A stretch of DNA of 64,000 nt from JAUNSR01 sp036655755 (GCA_036655755.1 JAVVPN010000001.1:1-64000), one strand, 5' to 3'; counted from the stretch's first letter, positions 14,899 to 24,898 are shown. Numbers and translations are program-made. The notes: a model not told the origin generated them from the letters alone.

Positions 14899-17634
14899 TT
14901 ATCTTTTCAGTACCGGCACGGTGTGGCGTTTTCCTTCCGTAATTACCGAAAGCCAGTAATTACCGGTGGCGAAACGGCTCATATCCACCGACGATACGTT
15001 TTGCATCGTTTGCAGAATCTGGCCCTGAGCCGAAATAACCTGCACCAGCTCGGCGTTGCCCGACCGGAACAATACGATATCCGTGGTAGGGTTCGGATAG
15101 ATTTCAAAGCGACTCGTCTCTTCGGGAGTTGTGATGCCCGTGCCATAATCGGGTTGGCGGTCCGCATAAAGGCGGAATCCGTTGGCTTCTACCGATATCG
15201 GGGTATTCTGAGCCGATTCCGAAATCGAAACCGGTTGCTCGGTAATCAGTTCATACCAAGTGCCCGATTTCGGGAACTGCGGAGCGACCGTCGTAGTCGA
15301 CTGCGAAAAATTGGCGATCGCAACCAACGACAATGACGGATGGGTAATGGCTAGCTGAGCGCCACCCGAAAGTGTCGAAGCATTCGTCCAGCTGAAAGAG
15401 CCGGTTCCGTCAAACAGTTCCGGATACTCACGTCGTAACGAGAGCAGAATCGTATAGAGGTCGTGTACCTCGTTTCTGGTCGCTACGTCGAGATATTCCC
15501 AATGGGTAGGCTTGCGTCCCGTACGTCCATTGTAATTGATCGATACGTCATATCCCATTTCACCAAACTGCCAGATCATCTTCGGTCCCGGTATCAGCAT
15601 GCTGAAAAGAGCCGACAGTTTTGTGCGCAATAATCGTTTCGACAAGGAAGTGGTAAAGAGTCCCTGATTCTTGGCATATACCATCAGGCGCTCTTCATCG
15701 TGGCTTTCAATAAACCCGATCAGCGAATTTTTCGGCATCGAAGTGCCGTCGGCATATAGATAAGAGGCATTTCCGTTATATCCTTTCATGATTTCGCCGA
15801 AGGTGCCGTTCGCATTGCGCCACAGCATCATCCCTTCTTTCGCCAAGGCGCTCTCTTCCGGAACCGAACAGAAATGCTCCAGAATCACCACCGCGTCCGG
15901 ATTCACTTCGCGAATCGCATTGTTGTAGTCTTTCAAGATGTCGATGCGCGACTGATCGTAGTTCGATGCGGTTGATTCGGAAGACTGATTGTTGGTGAAC
16001 CCTTTGGTCAGGTCGAACCGGAAACCGTCGAATTTATATTCGGTCAGCAGATATTGCAGATTTCGTTTTACGAATGCGCGCGTATAAGGCGATTCGTGGT
16101 TGAAATCGTAGAATACCGAGTAGGGGTGAGGTGCCGTTACGTTGAACCACGGATTATCGGCCGATGGTTTGGTTCCGTCGAAGTATAGCTTTACGAAAGG
16201 CATATCCTGATCCGCCTGATTATACACCACGTCCAGAATCACCGCCATCCCCCGTTTATGGCATTCGTCGATCAGTTTCTTATACATATCGCTCGTGCCG
16301 TACGCCTTATCCATGGCGAAATAGAAAATCGGATTGTATCCCCAACTGTCATTGCCCGAAAATTCCTGGCAAGGCATCAGTTCGATCGCCGTTACCCCCA
16401 AGCGTTGCAGGTAGTCGAGCTTCTGCATCACGCCGTTCAGGTCACTCGTATCGGTAAAGTCGCGTACCAGCAATTCATAAACCGACAGCGACGCTTTGTT
16501 CTGTACCTTATAATTGTTAATCTCCCAATTGTATGCGGTTTTTCCGGGTTGCAATACCGAAACCGGTCCGGTTGTCTTGCCGCTCGGATACGGTTTTAAG
16601 TCCGGATAGGTAGATGCCGGAATATAGCTGTCGAGTTCGTGCAATATTTTTTCGGAATAAGGATCGGCGATGCGGATAGCCGACGATCCGATCGAATTTA
16701 CCAGGTATTGGAATCCGTATTCCGTTCCGGGTGTCAGGCCGTCAATCGTCACCCACCAGTAATCGCCGTCGCGTTTCATCTGGTATTTGTTCTGCTGCGC
16801 CCAATCCGAAAATTCACCGATGGCGAAAACCGATAGTTTGCCCGGCGCATGCAGAATAAGGGTAGCCGATGTCTGATCGTCCGAGTAATGGATGCCGTCT
16901 GCTAATCCGGCCGGGCGAGGCTCATTGACAACATTTTCAACTACCGCTACCAGTATTTCCGCTTCCGAAGTATTTCCGTTGAGCGATGCCGTAGCTTTCA
17001 ACCTGAAGTCGCCCGCCGAGTTGAACGTATGGGTGTAAGAGAGCGTTTGTACGCCCGTAAGTTGTTTTACGACATTGTCATTGATTCTCAGCGTCAGGTC
17101 GGCAGGAGCCGAAGCCATAAAAGATATATCGAGCGATGAACCGATTGTCAACGCGTAATTTCCTGTCGGTTTGGTAAAGGCTACCTGTAGTCCCGGCTCA
17201 TGCAGGGTCACAAAGATATCCTGATCGCCTTCCCCTTTTCCCTCTTTGGATGCGGTGGCATCACGGAATACGAAGGCAAGTTTCTTTATAACCTCGTTTT
17301 CGTTTAATTCATAGTAAGTGCGCAGGTTCGGAATAACCAGTTTCCATGTGTCGGTGCCGGTTTTTTCAAGTTTATATTTGGCACTGTTGTCTTTCCATTC
17401 GGGAGCATGCTTCCAATCGGAGTCGTTTTTACTCTCGTTGGTGATCACGCCGGTATGGGCATAGCAACTGGTTGCGCCCACCATACCCTTGTTTCCCTGG
17501 GTGGCATCGAAATAAATGATGGTTTCCCCGCTGTAATCCTGTTGGATAAATGCGGGCGAAGTAGTTACCTGTGCGATTCCCAAAAAGGAATACAGAAATA
17601 ACAGTAGTAAGGTCAGTGTTTGTCGGATATTCAT
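14899..17634 (-). CDS. T9SS-secreted GH13 alpha-amylase-family enzyme
   Basis: 911 residues. A signal peptide ends FLGIAQ with no lipobox. N-terminal beta domains (about 25-240) and a CBM48/E-set-like module (about 250-350, FAIGEFSDWAQ) precede a GH13 barrel (about 390-740) with Asp541 in GFRFDLTKGF, Glu586 in VVILEHF and Asp646 in FIESHDEERL as catalytic triad. Region I reads DVVYNQ with Gln473 where most GH13 enzymes have His. A C-terminal beta domain and a T9SS sorting domain (last 75 residues, FEIYPNPTTDIVLF) follow. As the last gene after susF it takes the place of SusG, the surface amylase of the Bacteroides starch system, but is probably anchored through T9SS instead of lipid. Alpha-1,4 activity on starch is likely; exact specificity is not readable. 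Confidence 0.88.
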   Translation of the reverse strand: MNIRQTLTLLLLFLYSFLGIAQVTTSPAFIQQDYSGETIIYFDATQGNKGMVGATSCYAHTGVITNESKNDSDWKHAPEWKDNSAKYKLEKTGTDTWKLVIPNLRTYYELNENEVIKKLAFVFRDATASKEGKGEGDQDIFVTLHEPGLQVAFTKPTGNYALTIGSSLDISFMASAPADLTLRINDNVVKQLTGVQTLSYTHTFNSAGDFRLKATASLNGNTSEAEILVAVVENVVNEPRPAGLADGIHYSDDQTSATLILHAPGKLSVFAIGEFSDWAQQNKYQMKRDGDYWWVTIDGLTPGTEYGFQYLVNSIGSSAIRIADPYSEKILHELDSYIPASTYPDLKPYPSGKTTGPVSVLQPGKTAYNWEINNYKVQNKASLSVYELLVRDFTDTSDLNGVMQKLDYLQRLGVTAIELMPCQEFSGNDSWGYNPIFYFAMDKAYGTSDMYKKLIDECHKRGMAVILDVVYNQADQDMPFVKLYFDGTKPSADNPWFNVTAPHPYSVFYDFNHESPYTRAFVKRNLQYLLTEYKFDGFRFDLTKGFTNNQSSESTASNYDQSRIDILKDYNNAIREVNPDAVVILEHFCSVPEESALAKEGMMLWRNANGTFGEIMKGYNGNASYLYADGTSMPKNSLIGFIESHDEERLMVYAKNQGLFTTSLSKRLLRTKLSALFSMLIPGPKMIWQFGEMGYDVSINYNGRTGRKPTHWEYLDVATRNEVHDLYTILLSLRREYPELFDGTGSFSWTNASTLSGGAQLAITHPSLSLVAIANFSQSTTTVAPQFPKSGTWYELITEQPVSISESAQNTPISVEANGFRLYADRQPDYGTGITTPEETSRFEIYPNPTTDIVLFRSGNAELVQVISAQGQILQTMQNVSSVDMSRFATGNYWLSVITEGKRHTVPVLKR

Positions 17635-17649
17635 AATGGGTAAAAATGT

Positions 17650-17707
17650 GGGCGAATGTTATTGGTCCCCGCATGAATCTATTCTGCAAGGATAATAACA
17701 TTCGCCC
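17650..17707 (-). promoter_or_regulatory. Intercistronic hairpin between susF and amylase
   Basis: A perfect 14-bp inverted repeat (GGGCGAATGTTATT at 17650-17663, AATAACATTCGCCC at 17694-17707) with a 30-nt loop lies in the 132-nt gap between susF and the amylase gene. On the minus strand it is followed by ACATTTTTACCC, a weak U run just before the amylase start. It could be a partial terminator, or a stabiliser of the upstream mRNA, setting amylase below SusCDEF. No other promoter-like box was seen in this gap. Confidence 0.7.
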
Positions 17708-17766
17708 GAATACTAAAAAACATTATTTAGAAAACACACGCTGATTGTCAAATTGTTTTAATGTTC

Positions 17767-19110
17767 TTATTGCTTAACAAGCGTACACGTATATCTGGAC
17801 GCGTCCGACAGGTCAAGCGTAATCAGGTAGGTACCTGCTTCCGGAGCCTTGATATTGTCGCCACCCGGAGTCAGATTACTCAGATCACCACCTAAATTGA
17901 TATCCCATTCGTTGTTTGCACGGAATTTGAATTCACCATTCTTCAATGTGGTTGTAATCGTATAGGTTGAAGTTGCCGCGTCGAATACCATCGGCGTAGA
18001 GGCTGCCCAACCATTTTCCGTAGCGTCACCGATCAAGCCGTAAGTTTCAATCAACTTAGCATCCCATGTCAATGATCCGAGCGATACGTCCAATAAATAG
18101 AAGCCGGCCTCTTTCGAGAGGTTGCCACCCGATGTTGATAATGTTCCATCACCTCCGTCACCATAGGCATTATCCCAACTTGGCCCCGGAGTAAATTTAA
18201 ACTCTCCGTCGAGTGAGCTGTATCCCTGATAATTGATCATGTCGGTAGAATAGAGGTATCCTGCGGTTGCAGGGCTCCAACCTTGATGATTGCCAGGTAT
18301 ATAAAGGAACGGGCTTCCGTTGAATGCCTCTACTTTATATGTGTATTCCATCATATTCAGAGTAATACGCACATATCCGGCATCTTCAATTTGGGCTGCC
18401 TGTGGATTCGCTGTAATCAAAGTTCCTTCCGAATCGGTAGATCCGTTTACAGCACAACCCAATACGCCATCTCCCCAGAAATTATCCGAATCGATATTTC
18501 CCTGCGGAATCACTTTCCAATAACTGTTGCCCTTCGTATTCACGATGATGCTGAAAATAGGATCTTCATATACGTCTTTGCCACTGTGTGAGAACTTGAG
18601 CATGCTTTCTGCATCCCAACCGCACATATCGCCTACCAGATAATAAGCCTTGTCGATGAACGGTGCTTCCGGAGTAGCGATAAGATTAACTGCAGGGGCT
18701 GCAATACGAGTTACCGTTCCGGCATTTTCAATGAAAGCTGTTGCAACCGTTTTTATCGTACGAGCTTCCGGCCGTTTTCCATATAACGTTATGATGGCCT
18801 CCTGTAAGTCGGCTTTCGTAATGGTCGCTTTTTCATCAACCGGAAGGGTCATCCGGTCATCAAGCTGTATTTCATAGCTTACCGTGCCTTCGGCTCCCTC
18901 CGGTGCCGTAAAGTGGCATAGGGTGAGTATCGAATCAGCTTTTACATTCGCCAATACGATCGGATCTACGGCTGTGGCCGAAAAGCTGACTCCCGCTTTA
19001 GATGCTTCCTGATCCCACGCCTGTGGGGGGGCAGGCAGTTCGCTGTCTTCTACGCAGGCTGTAAGCCCGCATAGAAGAAGTGATAATGTATAGAATGATA
19101 GTTTTTTCAT
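17767..19110 (-). CDS. susF: SusF-like starch-binding surface lipoprotein
   Basis: 447 residues; lipobox LTAC with Cys19. After an N-terminal Ig-like domain (about 40-150, SILTLCHFTAPEGAEGTVSYEI) come three similar beta modules, opening near residues 156 (YYLVGDMCGWDAES), 268 (LYIPGNHQGWSPATAG) and 360 (GLIGDATENGWAAS), each with the aromatic and polar pattern of Sus starch-binding domains. Three modules match SusF of Bacteroides thetaiotaomicron, whereas SusE has two. It should hold malto-oligosaccharides at the cell surface without catalysis. It follows the susE-like gene by 34 nt. Confidence 0.85.
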   Translation of the reverse strand: MKKLSFYTLSLLLCGLTACVEDSELPAPPQAWDQEASKAGVSFSATAVDPIVLANVKADSILTLCHFTAPEGAEGTVSYEIQLDDRMTLPVDEKATITKADLQEAIITLYGKRPEARTIKTVATAFIENAGTVTRIAAPAVNLIATPEAPFIDKAYYLVGDMCGWDAESMLKFSHSGKDVYEDPIFSIIVNTKGNSYWKVIPQGNIDSDNFWGDGVLGCAVNGSTDSEGTLITANPQAAQIEDAGYVRITLNMMEYTYKVEAFNGSPFLYIPGNHQGWSPATAGYLYSTDMINYQGYSSLDGEFKFTPGPSWDNAYGDGGDGTLSTSGGNLSKEAGFYLLDVSLGSLTWDAKLIETYGLIGDATENGWAASTPMVFDAATSTYTITTTLKNGEFKFRANNEWDINLGGDLSNLTPGGDNIKAPEAGTYLITLDLSDASRYTCTLVKQ

Positions 19111-19144
19111 GTGTAAATCATTAATGAAATGATGATAAATTAGT

Positions 19145-20278
19145 TTACTTCAGACTTCCGGTACCTGCTGTGAAGTTCAGATATGCTTTCTGTCCCACTG
19201 CGGCCGGAAGACGCTCTTGGTCGTCGCCTGCGCCACGGTACTCGATCTTACCTTTGAAGAAGATAAACTCAGTCTTCCACCAATCGGTATCCGGCAGTTT
19301 CACACACATACGCAAACCACCTTCGCCCGGTACGGCTGTTACGGCAGGAGATACGAACTCTCCGTCTTTTCCTTCCGGTACGGTAAACAGATCCGCTTCC
19401 GTCTGATCCCAGTTGCCTACGGCGTCTCCGGTCAGATATACGTTCGGTTCGTGGAATTCTACGGTATACAGTTTGTCGCGTCCTTCAATAACCGTACGAA
19501 CCACCATCAGATACCATCCGCCTTTGCCAACTTTGATGTTGCCTTCCGAATCCGATACATTCGCATCCTCTTTTAGCGGACCGCCGAATGTAGTTCCGGC
19601 AAAGCCGAATTCTTCTCCGTTCGATTCTTTCACCTCGTTGAATTTGATTTCACCATCTTTTTCAATGTAAGTCATTCGCCAGAAAGCGCCCGGATTACTG
19701 TGGATAGGCACCATCTCAAGCGCATTGCTGCCCCATTCCCAGCCACCTACACCTGAGCCGATAATATACATGCTTTCAGGAAGTACTACCGGAGGAAGCG
19801 CGAAGTGGATGCGGCATTTCGGCAATTCAATCGCATTCGATGCGATCGGATTCATTCCTCCCGCTACACTTGCCACCAGGCGAAGATATAATTTGCCGAT
19901 TATCGGAAAATCAGCTTCCTCTTTTCCTGCCTGTAAATTCAGGTTGGTAGCGGCTACTGCCACTTGGGATGCATTCACATCCATTTTTGCCGTTGTATAG
20001 GTCGTAGCGAGTGTTTCAAAACCATCTGTGGGGAAACTTTGGTCGAGCGACACCTGTACCTGATAAGTCGTTACGGCCGTGTAGCCATAATCGGGTTGAG
20101 AACAGGTTAATTCGATAGCTGTCGATTTCTCCAGATCGAACAGATAATTCTCCGCATAAGGAGGCGTGTTCAATACAAAAGTGGTCGGATCCTGAAGGAT
20201 CGTCTTGTCGTCTTCTTTGCAGGAGGTCAAGCCCCAGATACCGGCAAATAGACAAAGGGATATAATAATCTTTTTCAT
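19145..20278 (-). CDS. susE: SusE-like starch-binding surface lipoprotein
   Basis: 377 residues; lipobox GLTSC with Cys20, followed by KEDDK, which matches the lysine-plus-acidic surface-export signal described for Bacteroidota lipoproteins. The N-terminal SusE domain (about 30-150, QVQVSLDQSFP) is followed by two carbohydrate-binding modules near 168 (MYIIGSGVGGWEWGSNA) and 283 (VYLTGDAVGNWDQTEADLF). Two modules and position directly after susD fit SusE. It lies 14 nt from susD, implying one transcript. Confidence 0.86.
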   Translation of the reverse strand: MKKIIISLCLFAGIWGLTSCKEDDKTILQDPTTFVLNTPPYAENYLFDLEKSTAIELTCSQPDYGYTAVTTYQVQVSLDQSFPTDGFETLATTYTTAKMDVNASQVAVAATNLNLQAGKEEADFPIIGKLYLRLVASVAGGMNPIASNAIELPKCRIHFALPPVVLPESMYIIGSGVGGWEWGSNALEMVPIHSNPGAFWRMTYIEKDGEIKFNEVKESNGEEFGFAGTTFGGPLKEDANVSDSEGNIKVGKGGWYLMVVRTVIEGRDKLYTVEFHEPNVYLTGDAVGNWDQTEADLFTVPEGKDGEFVSPAVTAVPGEGGLRMCVKLPDTDWWKTEFIFFKGKIEYRGAGDDQERLPAAVGQKAYLNFTAGTGSLK

Positions 20279-20292
20279 TTGTATATCATCTA

Positions 20293-21840
20293 TTAATAAC
20301 CCGGATTTTGCTCCAGATTCGGATTCGTATTTTTATCACTTGCCGGGATTGGGAACAGGTTGTATTTCGAATCGACACCGCGACCCTCTTTTACGTTTCC
20401 TTTCCAGGCCCACACTTTATTCGCTGTTGTAAATGCGCTGAAGCGAATCAGGTCGGAGCGACGGTGACATTCCCATGCCAATTCACGTCCGCGTTCGTTC
20501 AATACATCCGTTAACGTATAAGAGTTAAACTCAGATGCATTTGCGCGACGGCGGATATCGTTGAAATGTGTCAGTCCTTCAGCCTCAGTGATATTACCGG
20601 CTCCTCGTTTGGCACATTCGGCTAGCATCAGTTTTACATCAGCCAGGCGGAATACTACAAAGTCGCAATCCATGAACACCCCGTGTTTTCCGTTCGTGCC
20701 ATCCTCGTTTTTGTTCGAGTATTTCATGTAAGCATAGCCGTCGGTAAACGTACCCACATCTTCGATCTCTTTTTTATGACCGTCGGTATAGAAATTGTTG
20801 CGCACGTCATTGGCCGTAAACAGATCTACGAACTCAGGAGTTACGCGAACACCGCTCCAACCTTCCGCCGCACCCAAGATACCGTTCCACGAACCGTTTG
20901 AAGTACCGCAGATCAGGAAGGTGGTACCTCCGTAATTCTGTGTGTTTTCGCCATCCTGATAAACGCTGAAGATGATTTCAGATCCGATGAACTTGTCATT
21001 GTCGGCTCCGAACAGCGGACGGAAATTTTCTTCGAGCGTATAGCCGTCGGCAATCAGTCCGTTACACATTTCCACACATTTGTCATACGCTTTTACATTG
21101 GCATATACTTCTGCGTTCAGATATAATTTGGCAAGGATCATTTTCGCCAATCCCTGGTCGACACGGTATTTCTGATTCTGACGGGCCGGTTTCAATGTGC
21201 CGATGAATGACGGAATCTCTTCGTTTACCAACCAATTGTAAAGGTCGGCACGCATAATCTGTTTCGGATAATCACCGCCCACTTCAAGATCTTCAGTCAG
21301 GAACGGAACATTTCCGAACATATCGATAGCATGATAATAACTCAGTGCGCGCAGGCAGCGTGCCTCTGCAATCCATACCTGCATATTTTCAGAGTTGTAT
21401 CCCGATTTTTTTGCCTGGCGGATAAATTCGTTGCAAACCGAAATCTGATAAAACAAACGGCTGTACATGGCGCCTACGAATACGTCGGAGGTTGACCATT
21501 TCAATCCGTGCAAATCTTTTACTGTCTGGTCGTTCCATGACATCACACCCTCCTCGGTAGGAAGTACGTTGAGGTTGTAAAGGGCACGCAGGTACTGGCC
21601 GAAACCACCGTCGATACCACTGATGTCCGGATCGCCGCTTGAGCCCGTTGGCGAACTTACCGATAGGCCGGAATAACATTTTGCCAATAGCTTCAGGTAA
21701 TCCTGCTCGCTGGTGAATACATTGTCGGGAGTATTCAGATTGGGGTCGATAGGCGTAATATCCAGGTCTCCCACGCAAGAAGAGAAGAGACCGGAAGCAA
21801 TGAATGCCACCCCGCATATTATTTTATTATATCGTTTCAT
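20293..21840 (-). CDS. susD: SusD-like starch-binding outer-membrane lipoprotein
   Basis: 515 residues; lipobox LFSSC with Cys22. Typical SusD elements are present: N-terminal DLDITPIDPNLNTPDNVFTSEQDYLKLLAKCYSGL (given here as position 25-60), TPR-like helices (SVCNEFIRQAKKSG, WIAEARCLRALSYYHAIDMFGNVPFL), and the C-terminal RagB/SusD domain with RLADVKLMLAECAKRG, DVLNERGRELAWECHRRSDLIRF and a GY end. It forms the lid on the SusC porin and binds starch oligosaccharides. It lies 18 nt from susC. Specificity for alpha-glucan is inferred from the SusE/SusF partners and the amylase. Confidence 0.95.
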   Translation of the reverse strand: MKRYNKIICGVAFIASGLFSSCVGDLDITPIDPNLNTPDNVFTSEQDYLKLLAKCYSGLSVSSPTGSSGDPDISGIDGGFGQYLRALYNLNVLPTEEGVMSWNDQTVKDLHGLKWSTSDVFVGAMYSRLFYQISVCNEFIRQAKKSGYNSENMQVWIAEARCLRALSYYHAIDMFGNVPFLTEDLEVGGDYPKQIMRADLYNWLVNEEIPSFIGTLKPARQNQKYRVDQGLAKMILAKLYLNAEVYANVKAYDKCVEMCNGLIADGYTLEENFRPLFGADNDKFIGSEIIFSVYQDGENTQNYGGTTFLICGTSNGSWNGILGAAEGWSGVRVTPEFVDLFTANDVRNNFYTDGHKKEIEDVGTFTDGYAYMKYSNKNEDGTNGKHGVFMDCDFVVFRLADVKLMLAECAKRGAGNITEAEGLTHFNDIRRRANASEFNSYTLTDVLNERGRELAWECHRRSDLIRFSAFTTANKVWAWKGNVKEGRGVDSKYNLFPIPASDKNTNPNLEQNPGY

Positions 21841-21858
21841 GTGTATGTGATTTAGGAA

Positions 21859-24714
21859 TTAGAATGTATAAGATGCGCCGATTAAGAAAGTCGTCGGACG
21901 TGGATACATGTTATTATCGATACCATTGCTCACTTCCGGATCCAACCCTTTGTATTTGGATGCCGTAATCAGGTTTTGTCCTGTTGCAAATACACGCAGG
22001 TAGTTGGTGAAATTGTATGCTAACGTAATCTTGTCGAGTTTGAAGTAATCTGCACGTTTCACATACATATCCGACATATATTGTCCCTGTGCGAATCCGT
22101 TTGTAACGGCCGAAGGAACCAGGTTCGATACGAAGTTGTTGGTCCATAAGTCGCCCAACATACCGTTTTTCGAAGATACGTTGTCATATACATAGTTACC
22201 GAATGCGGCACGCGCAGCTACGCTCAACGTCCATTTTTTGTAACGCAACGTGGAGTTGAAGCCCAGATAAACATCCGGAGTAGCTTTATGATATACATAA
22301 AGGTCTTTGTCGTTCAATACGCCGTCGGCATTGCGGTCAACGTATTCCCCTTCGATCGGTATGCCCGCCTGGTCGTACACCTGTTGGTACACATAGAACG
22401 AGTTCATCGGCTGTCCTACCTGCTGTACCTGCACGGTATTCCCTGTACCTCCGCTGATACCACCGGTCAATACCCCTACATATTCAGGATCGGTGCTGGC
22501 TGTCAGTTTGGTAATCTTGTTCTTGTTCCAGGTATAGTTGAATCCGAAATCCCATGTCCAGTCTTTCGTGTCGATCGCTGTGATATCGATTGAGGCTTCC
22601 ACCCCTTTGTTCTCCATATCCCCTACGTTTTTGGTAATGTAGTTGGTCAGGTTGGTTCCTGCCGCTTCGGGCACATAGTTGAGCAAATCGCTGGTCTTAC
22701 GATAGTAAGCGTCCACGCTACCGGTAATGCGGTTGTTCCAGAATCCGTAGTCGATACCGATATTGTAGGTTTCTGTTTCTTCCCATTTCAGATTGGCTGC
22801 ATAACCAAGCGGTGTTACCGGCATAATTACCTGATCGCCGAACATATAATAAGATCCCGGCAGGTGATTCTTATAGGTTGGAATCGATTCATAATCGCCA
22901 CCAATCTCCTGTTGTCCGGTTTTACCGTAACCCAAACGGAGTTTCAAATCGCTCATTACGGGCGATACCGGCTCCATGAACTTCTCATTGATCACACGCC
23001 ATGCAAAAGCTGCCGACGGGAAGAATCCCCATTTGTTGTTCTGGAATTTTGAGGTACCGTCTTCACGTGCCGTAAACGTAAGGAAATATTTATCCATCAA
23101 CGTATAGTTCAAACGGCCGAAGAAAGAAACCAGATAGCTTTCTGTTTTGAAAAGCGAGTTCTTCAGTTCCTCATCGCGGTTGCTGTTTTTTACATCGCGC
23201 GAACGTTCGTCACGGTAAAAATGCTGCCATGAGTAACCACCCATCACATCGATTTTGCTTTCGATCGATTTGATATCTTTATTATAAGCCAAATAAGCCT
23301 CTAATGTATGGTCGCGGCGCAACTGCGAATAATCTGTACGCAATCCCGACCCCAATTGCAGCTTATCGTGCAACGACATTTCCGAACCTACCGGAGTTTC
23401 TACCGAACCGTCCGATTTTGAGATATCCATCCCCAAGTTCAGGTTGGCGCGCATATCCGGCAGGAAATGGAATTTATAGTCGAACTGCGCGTTCCCGATG
23501 AAGCGCTTTACGTTCGATTTGTCCACTTTGTCGTTGAGCAANNNNNNNNNNNNNNNNNNNNNNNNNNNNNNNNNNNNNNNNNNNNNNNNNNNNNNNNNNN
23601 NNNNNNNNNNNNNNNNNNNNNNNNNNNNNNNNNNNNNNNNNGAGGTTTTCAACACCCCGTCCTGATTCACGAATCCCCCCGATACACGGTAAGGAAGCGC
23701 GTTCATAATACCTAATTCACCGGTCGTACCGTTTACGCTTACGTTCGCTTCTTCCGAAAAAGCGGTGCGGTAAATTTCGTCCTGCCAGTCGGTATTGGCA
23801 TACTGACGATTGCCGTTGGCATCCAGATAGCCGAGTGCACGGAATGCAGGAGAGTCAATTCCGTCTTTTTGTGTTTTAGCTACGGCATTCAGCATTCCGA
23901 TACCGTCTAATACGTCCACCTTGTCTGCCAGGTAACTAACCGAAAAGTTTACATCCGCGTTTACGGTAACCCCTTTACTTCCGGCAGCCCCTTTTTTCGT
24001 AGTGATGAGGATGACCCCGTTCGACGCGCGCGATCCGTAGATGGCGGTAGCGGAGGCATCTTTCAATACCGTAAAAGATTCGATGTCGTTGGGATTGATA
24101 GTTGAAAGGGCATTTTTCATACCCGAGATATTCGTATTCGAGATCGGCAGACCATCTACCACGATAAGCGGATCGTTTGATGCTTTCATCGAAGCGCCTC
24201 CACGGATACGGATGGTCGCCCCTTCACCCGGCGCACCACCGCCTGTGGTGATTTGTACCCCCGGGGTTTTACCCTGAAGCAGTTCTATCGGGTTGGATAC
24301 AGCCCCTTTATTCAGCTGGTCGGCCTTCACGGCTACCACCGATCCGGTCGCGTCCGATTTCTTTACCGTACCGTAACCGATTACCACGGCCTCGTCGAGT
24401 GCCACGGTGTTATCCTGCAATACAATGACGATTGGTTTTGTTGAAGCCTGAAATTCCTGAGGGAGATATCCGATAAAGGATACTTCGATCGTACTTCCCT
24501 GTTTGGCTGTTAATTGGAATTTTCCATCCATATCGGATATTACTCCATTCGTGGTCCCTTTTTCCACGACATTGGCACCCATCACAGGCATACCGGTAGC
24601 ATCTTTAATGATACCTTTTACCTGAATGTCTTGTGCAAATGCTCCGATACATGTAACCACACTCAACGAGGTTGTTAAGAGTGCTTTCTTTTGGGAAAGA
24701 ACAAAGTGCATCAT
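21859..24714 (-). CDS. susC: SusC-like TonB-dependent transporter (interrupted by assembly gap)
   Basis: The coding frame runs through a 100-N gap with a nominal 951 residues. Signal peptide ends CIGAFAQ; a carboxypeptidase-regulatory-like domain (about 30-110, ASTKPIVIVLQDN at its end) is followed by the TonB box DEAVVIGYG, the plug (IRIRGGASMKASNDPLIVVDG, SFTVLKDASATAIYGSRAS) and the barrel, ending GASYTF with a C-terminal Phe. It imports malto-oligosaccharides with SusD. The gap falls after GGFVNQDGVLKT and before LLNDKVDKSNVKRF; related SusC proteins have roughly 100 residues there, so the real gene is probably longer than shown (about 1000-1020 residues). The second Met at 24711 is an alternative start. 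Confidence 0.93.
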   Translation of the reverse strand: MMHFVLSQKKALLTTSLSVVTCIGAFAQDIQVKGIIKDATGMPVMGANVVEKGTTNGVISDMDGKFQLTAKQGSTIEVSFIGYLPQEFQASTKPIVIVLQDNTVALDEAVVIGYGTVKKSDATGSVVAVKADQLNKGAVSNPIELLQGKTPGVQITTGGGAPGEGATIRIRGGASMKASNDPLIVVDGLPISNTNISGMKNALSTINPNDIESFTVLKDASATAIYGSRASNGVILITTKKGAAGSKGVTVNADVNFSVSYLADKVDVLDGIGMLNAVAKTQKDGIDSPAFRALGYLDANGNRQYANTDWQDEIYRTAFSEEANVSVNGTTGELGIMNALPYRVSGGFVNQDGVLKTXXXXXXXXXXXXXXXXXXXXXXXXXXXXXXXXXXLLNDKVDKSNVKRFIGNAQFDYKFHFLPDMRANLNLGMDISKSDGSVETPVGSEMSLHDKLQLGSGLRTDYSQLRRDHTLEAYLAYNKDIKSIESKIDVMGGYSWQHFYRDERSRDVKNSNRDEELKNSLFKTESYLVSFFGRLNYTLMDKYFLTFTAREDGTSKFQNNKWGFFPSAAFAWRVINEKFMEPVSPVMSDLKLRLGYGKTGQQEIGGDYESIPTYKNHLPGSYYMFGDQVIMPVTPLGYAANLKWEETETYNIGIDYGFWNNRITGSVDAYYRKTSDLLNYVPEAAGTNLTNYITKNVGDMENKGVEASIDITAIDTKDWTWDFGFNYTWNKNKITKLTASTDPEYVGVLTGGISGGTGNTVQVQQVGQPMNSFYVYQQVYDQAGIPIEGEYVDRNADGVLNDKDLYVYHKATPDVYLGFNSTLRYKKWTLSVAARAAFGNYVYDNVSSKNGMLGDLWTNNFVSNLVPSAVTNGFAQGQYMSDMYVKRADYFKLDKITLAYNFTNYLRVFATGQNLITASKYKGLDPEVSNGIDNNMYPRPTTFLIGASYTF
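23542..23641. other. Assembly gap of 100 N inside susC
   Basis: Exactly 100 N, a conventional placeholder for a gap of unknown size. Frame is kept on both sides of the gap, but this may be by chance modulo 3. Confidence 0.98.
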
Positions 24715-24898
24715 GCAATTTTTGTTTAAGGTTATTACTAACTATTTGTTTCTTGTTTTTGTTTCCGGTAAAATCCGGAAGAGAAAGTTCTGTACGGAAT
24801 TGTTCATGGCTTAGTTATTCCTCTTTATACAGTGTGCTTTCATGGTTGTTAATACATTTTCAAGTCTATTTAAACCAGTTGTGTTTAAATATGATATA

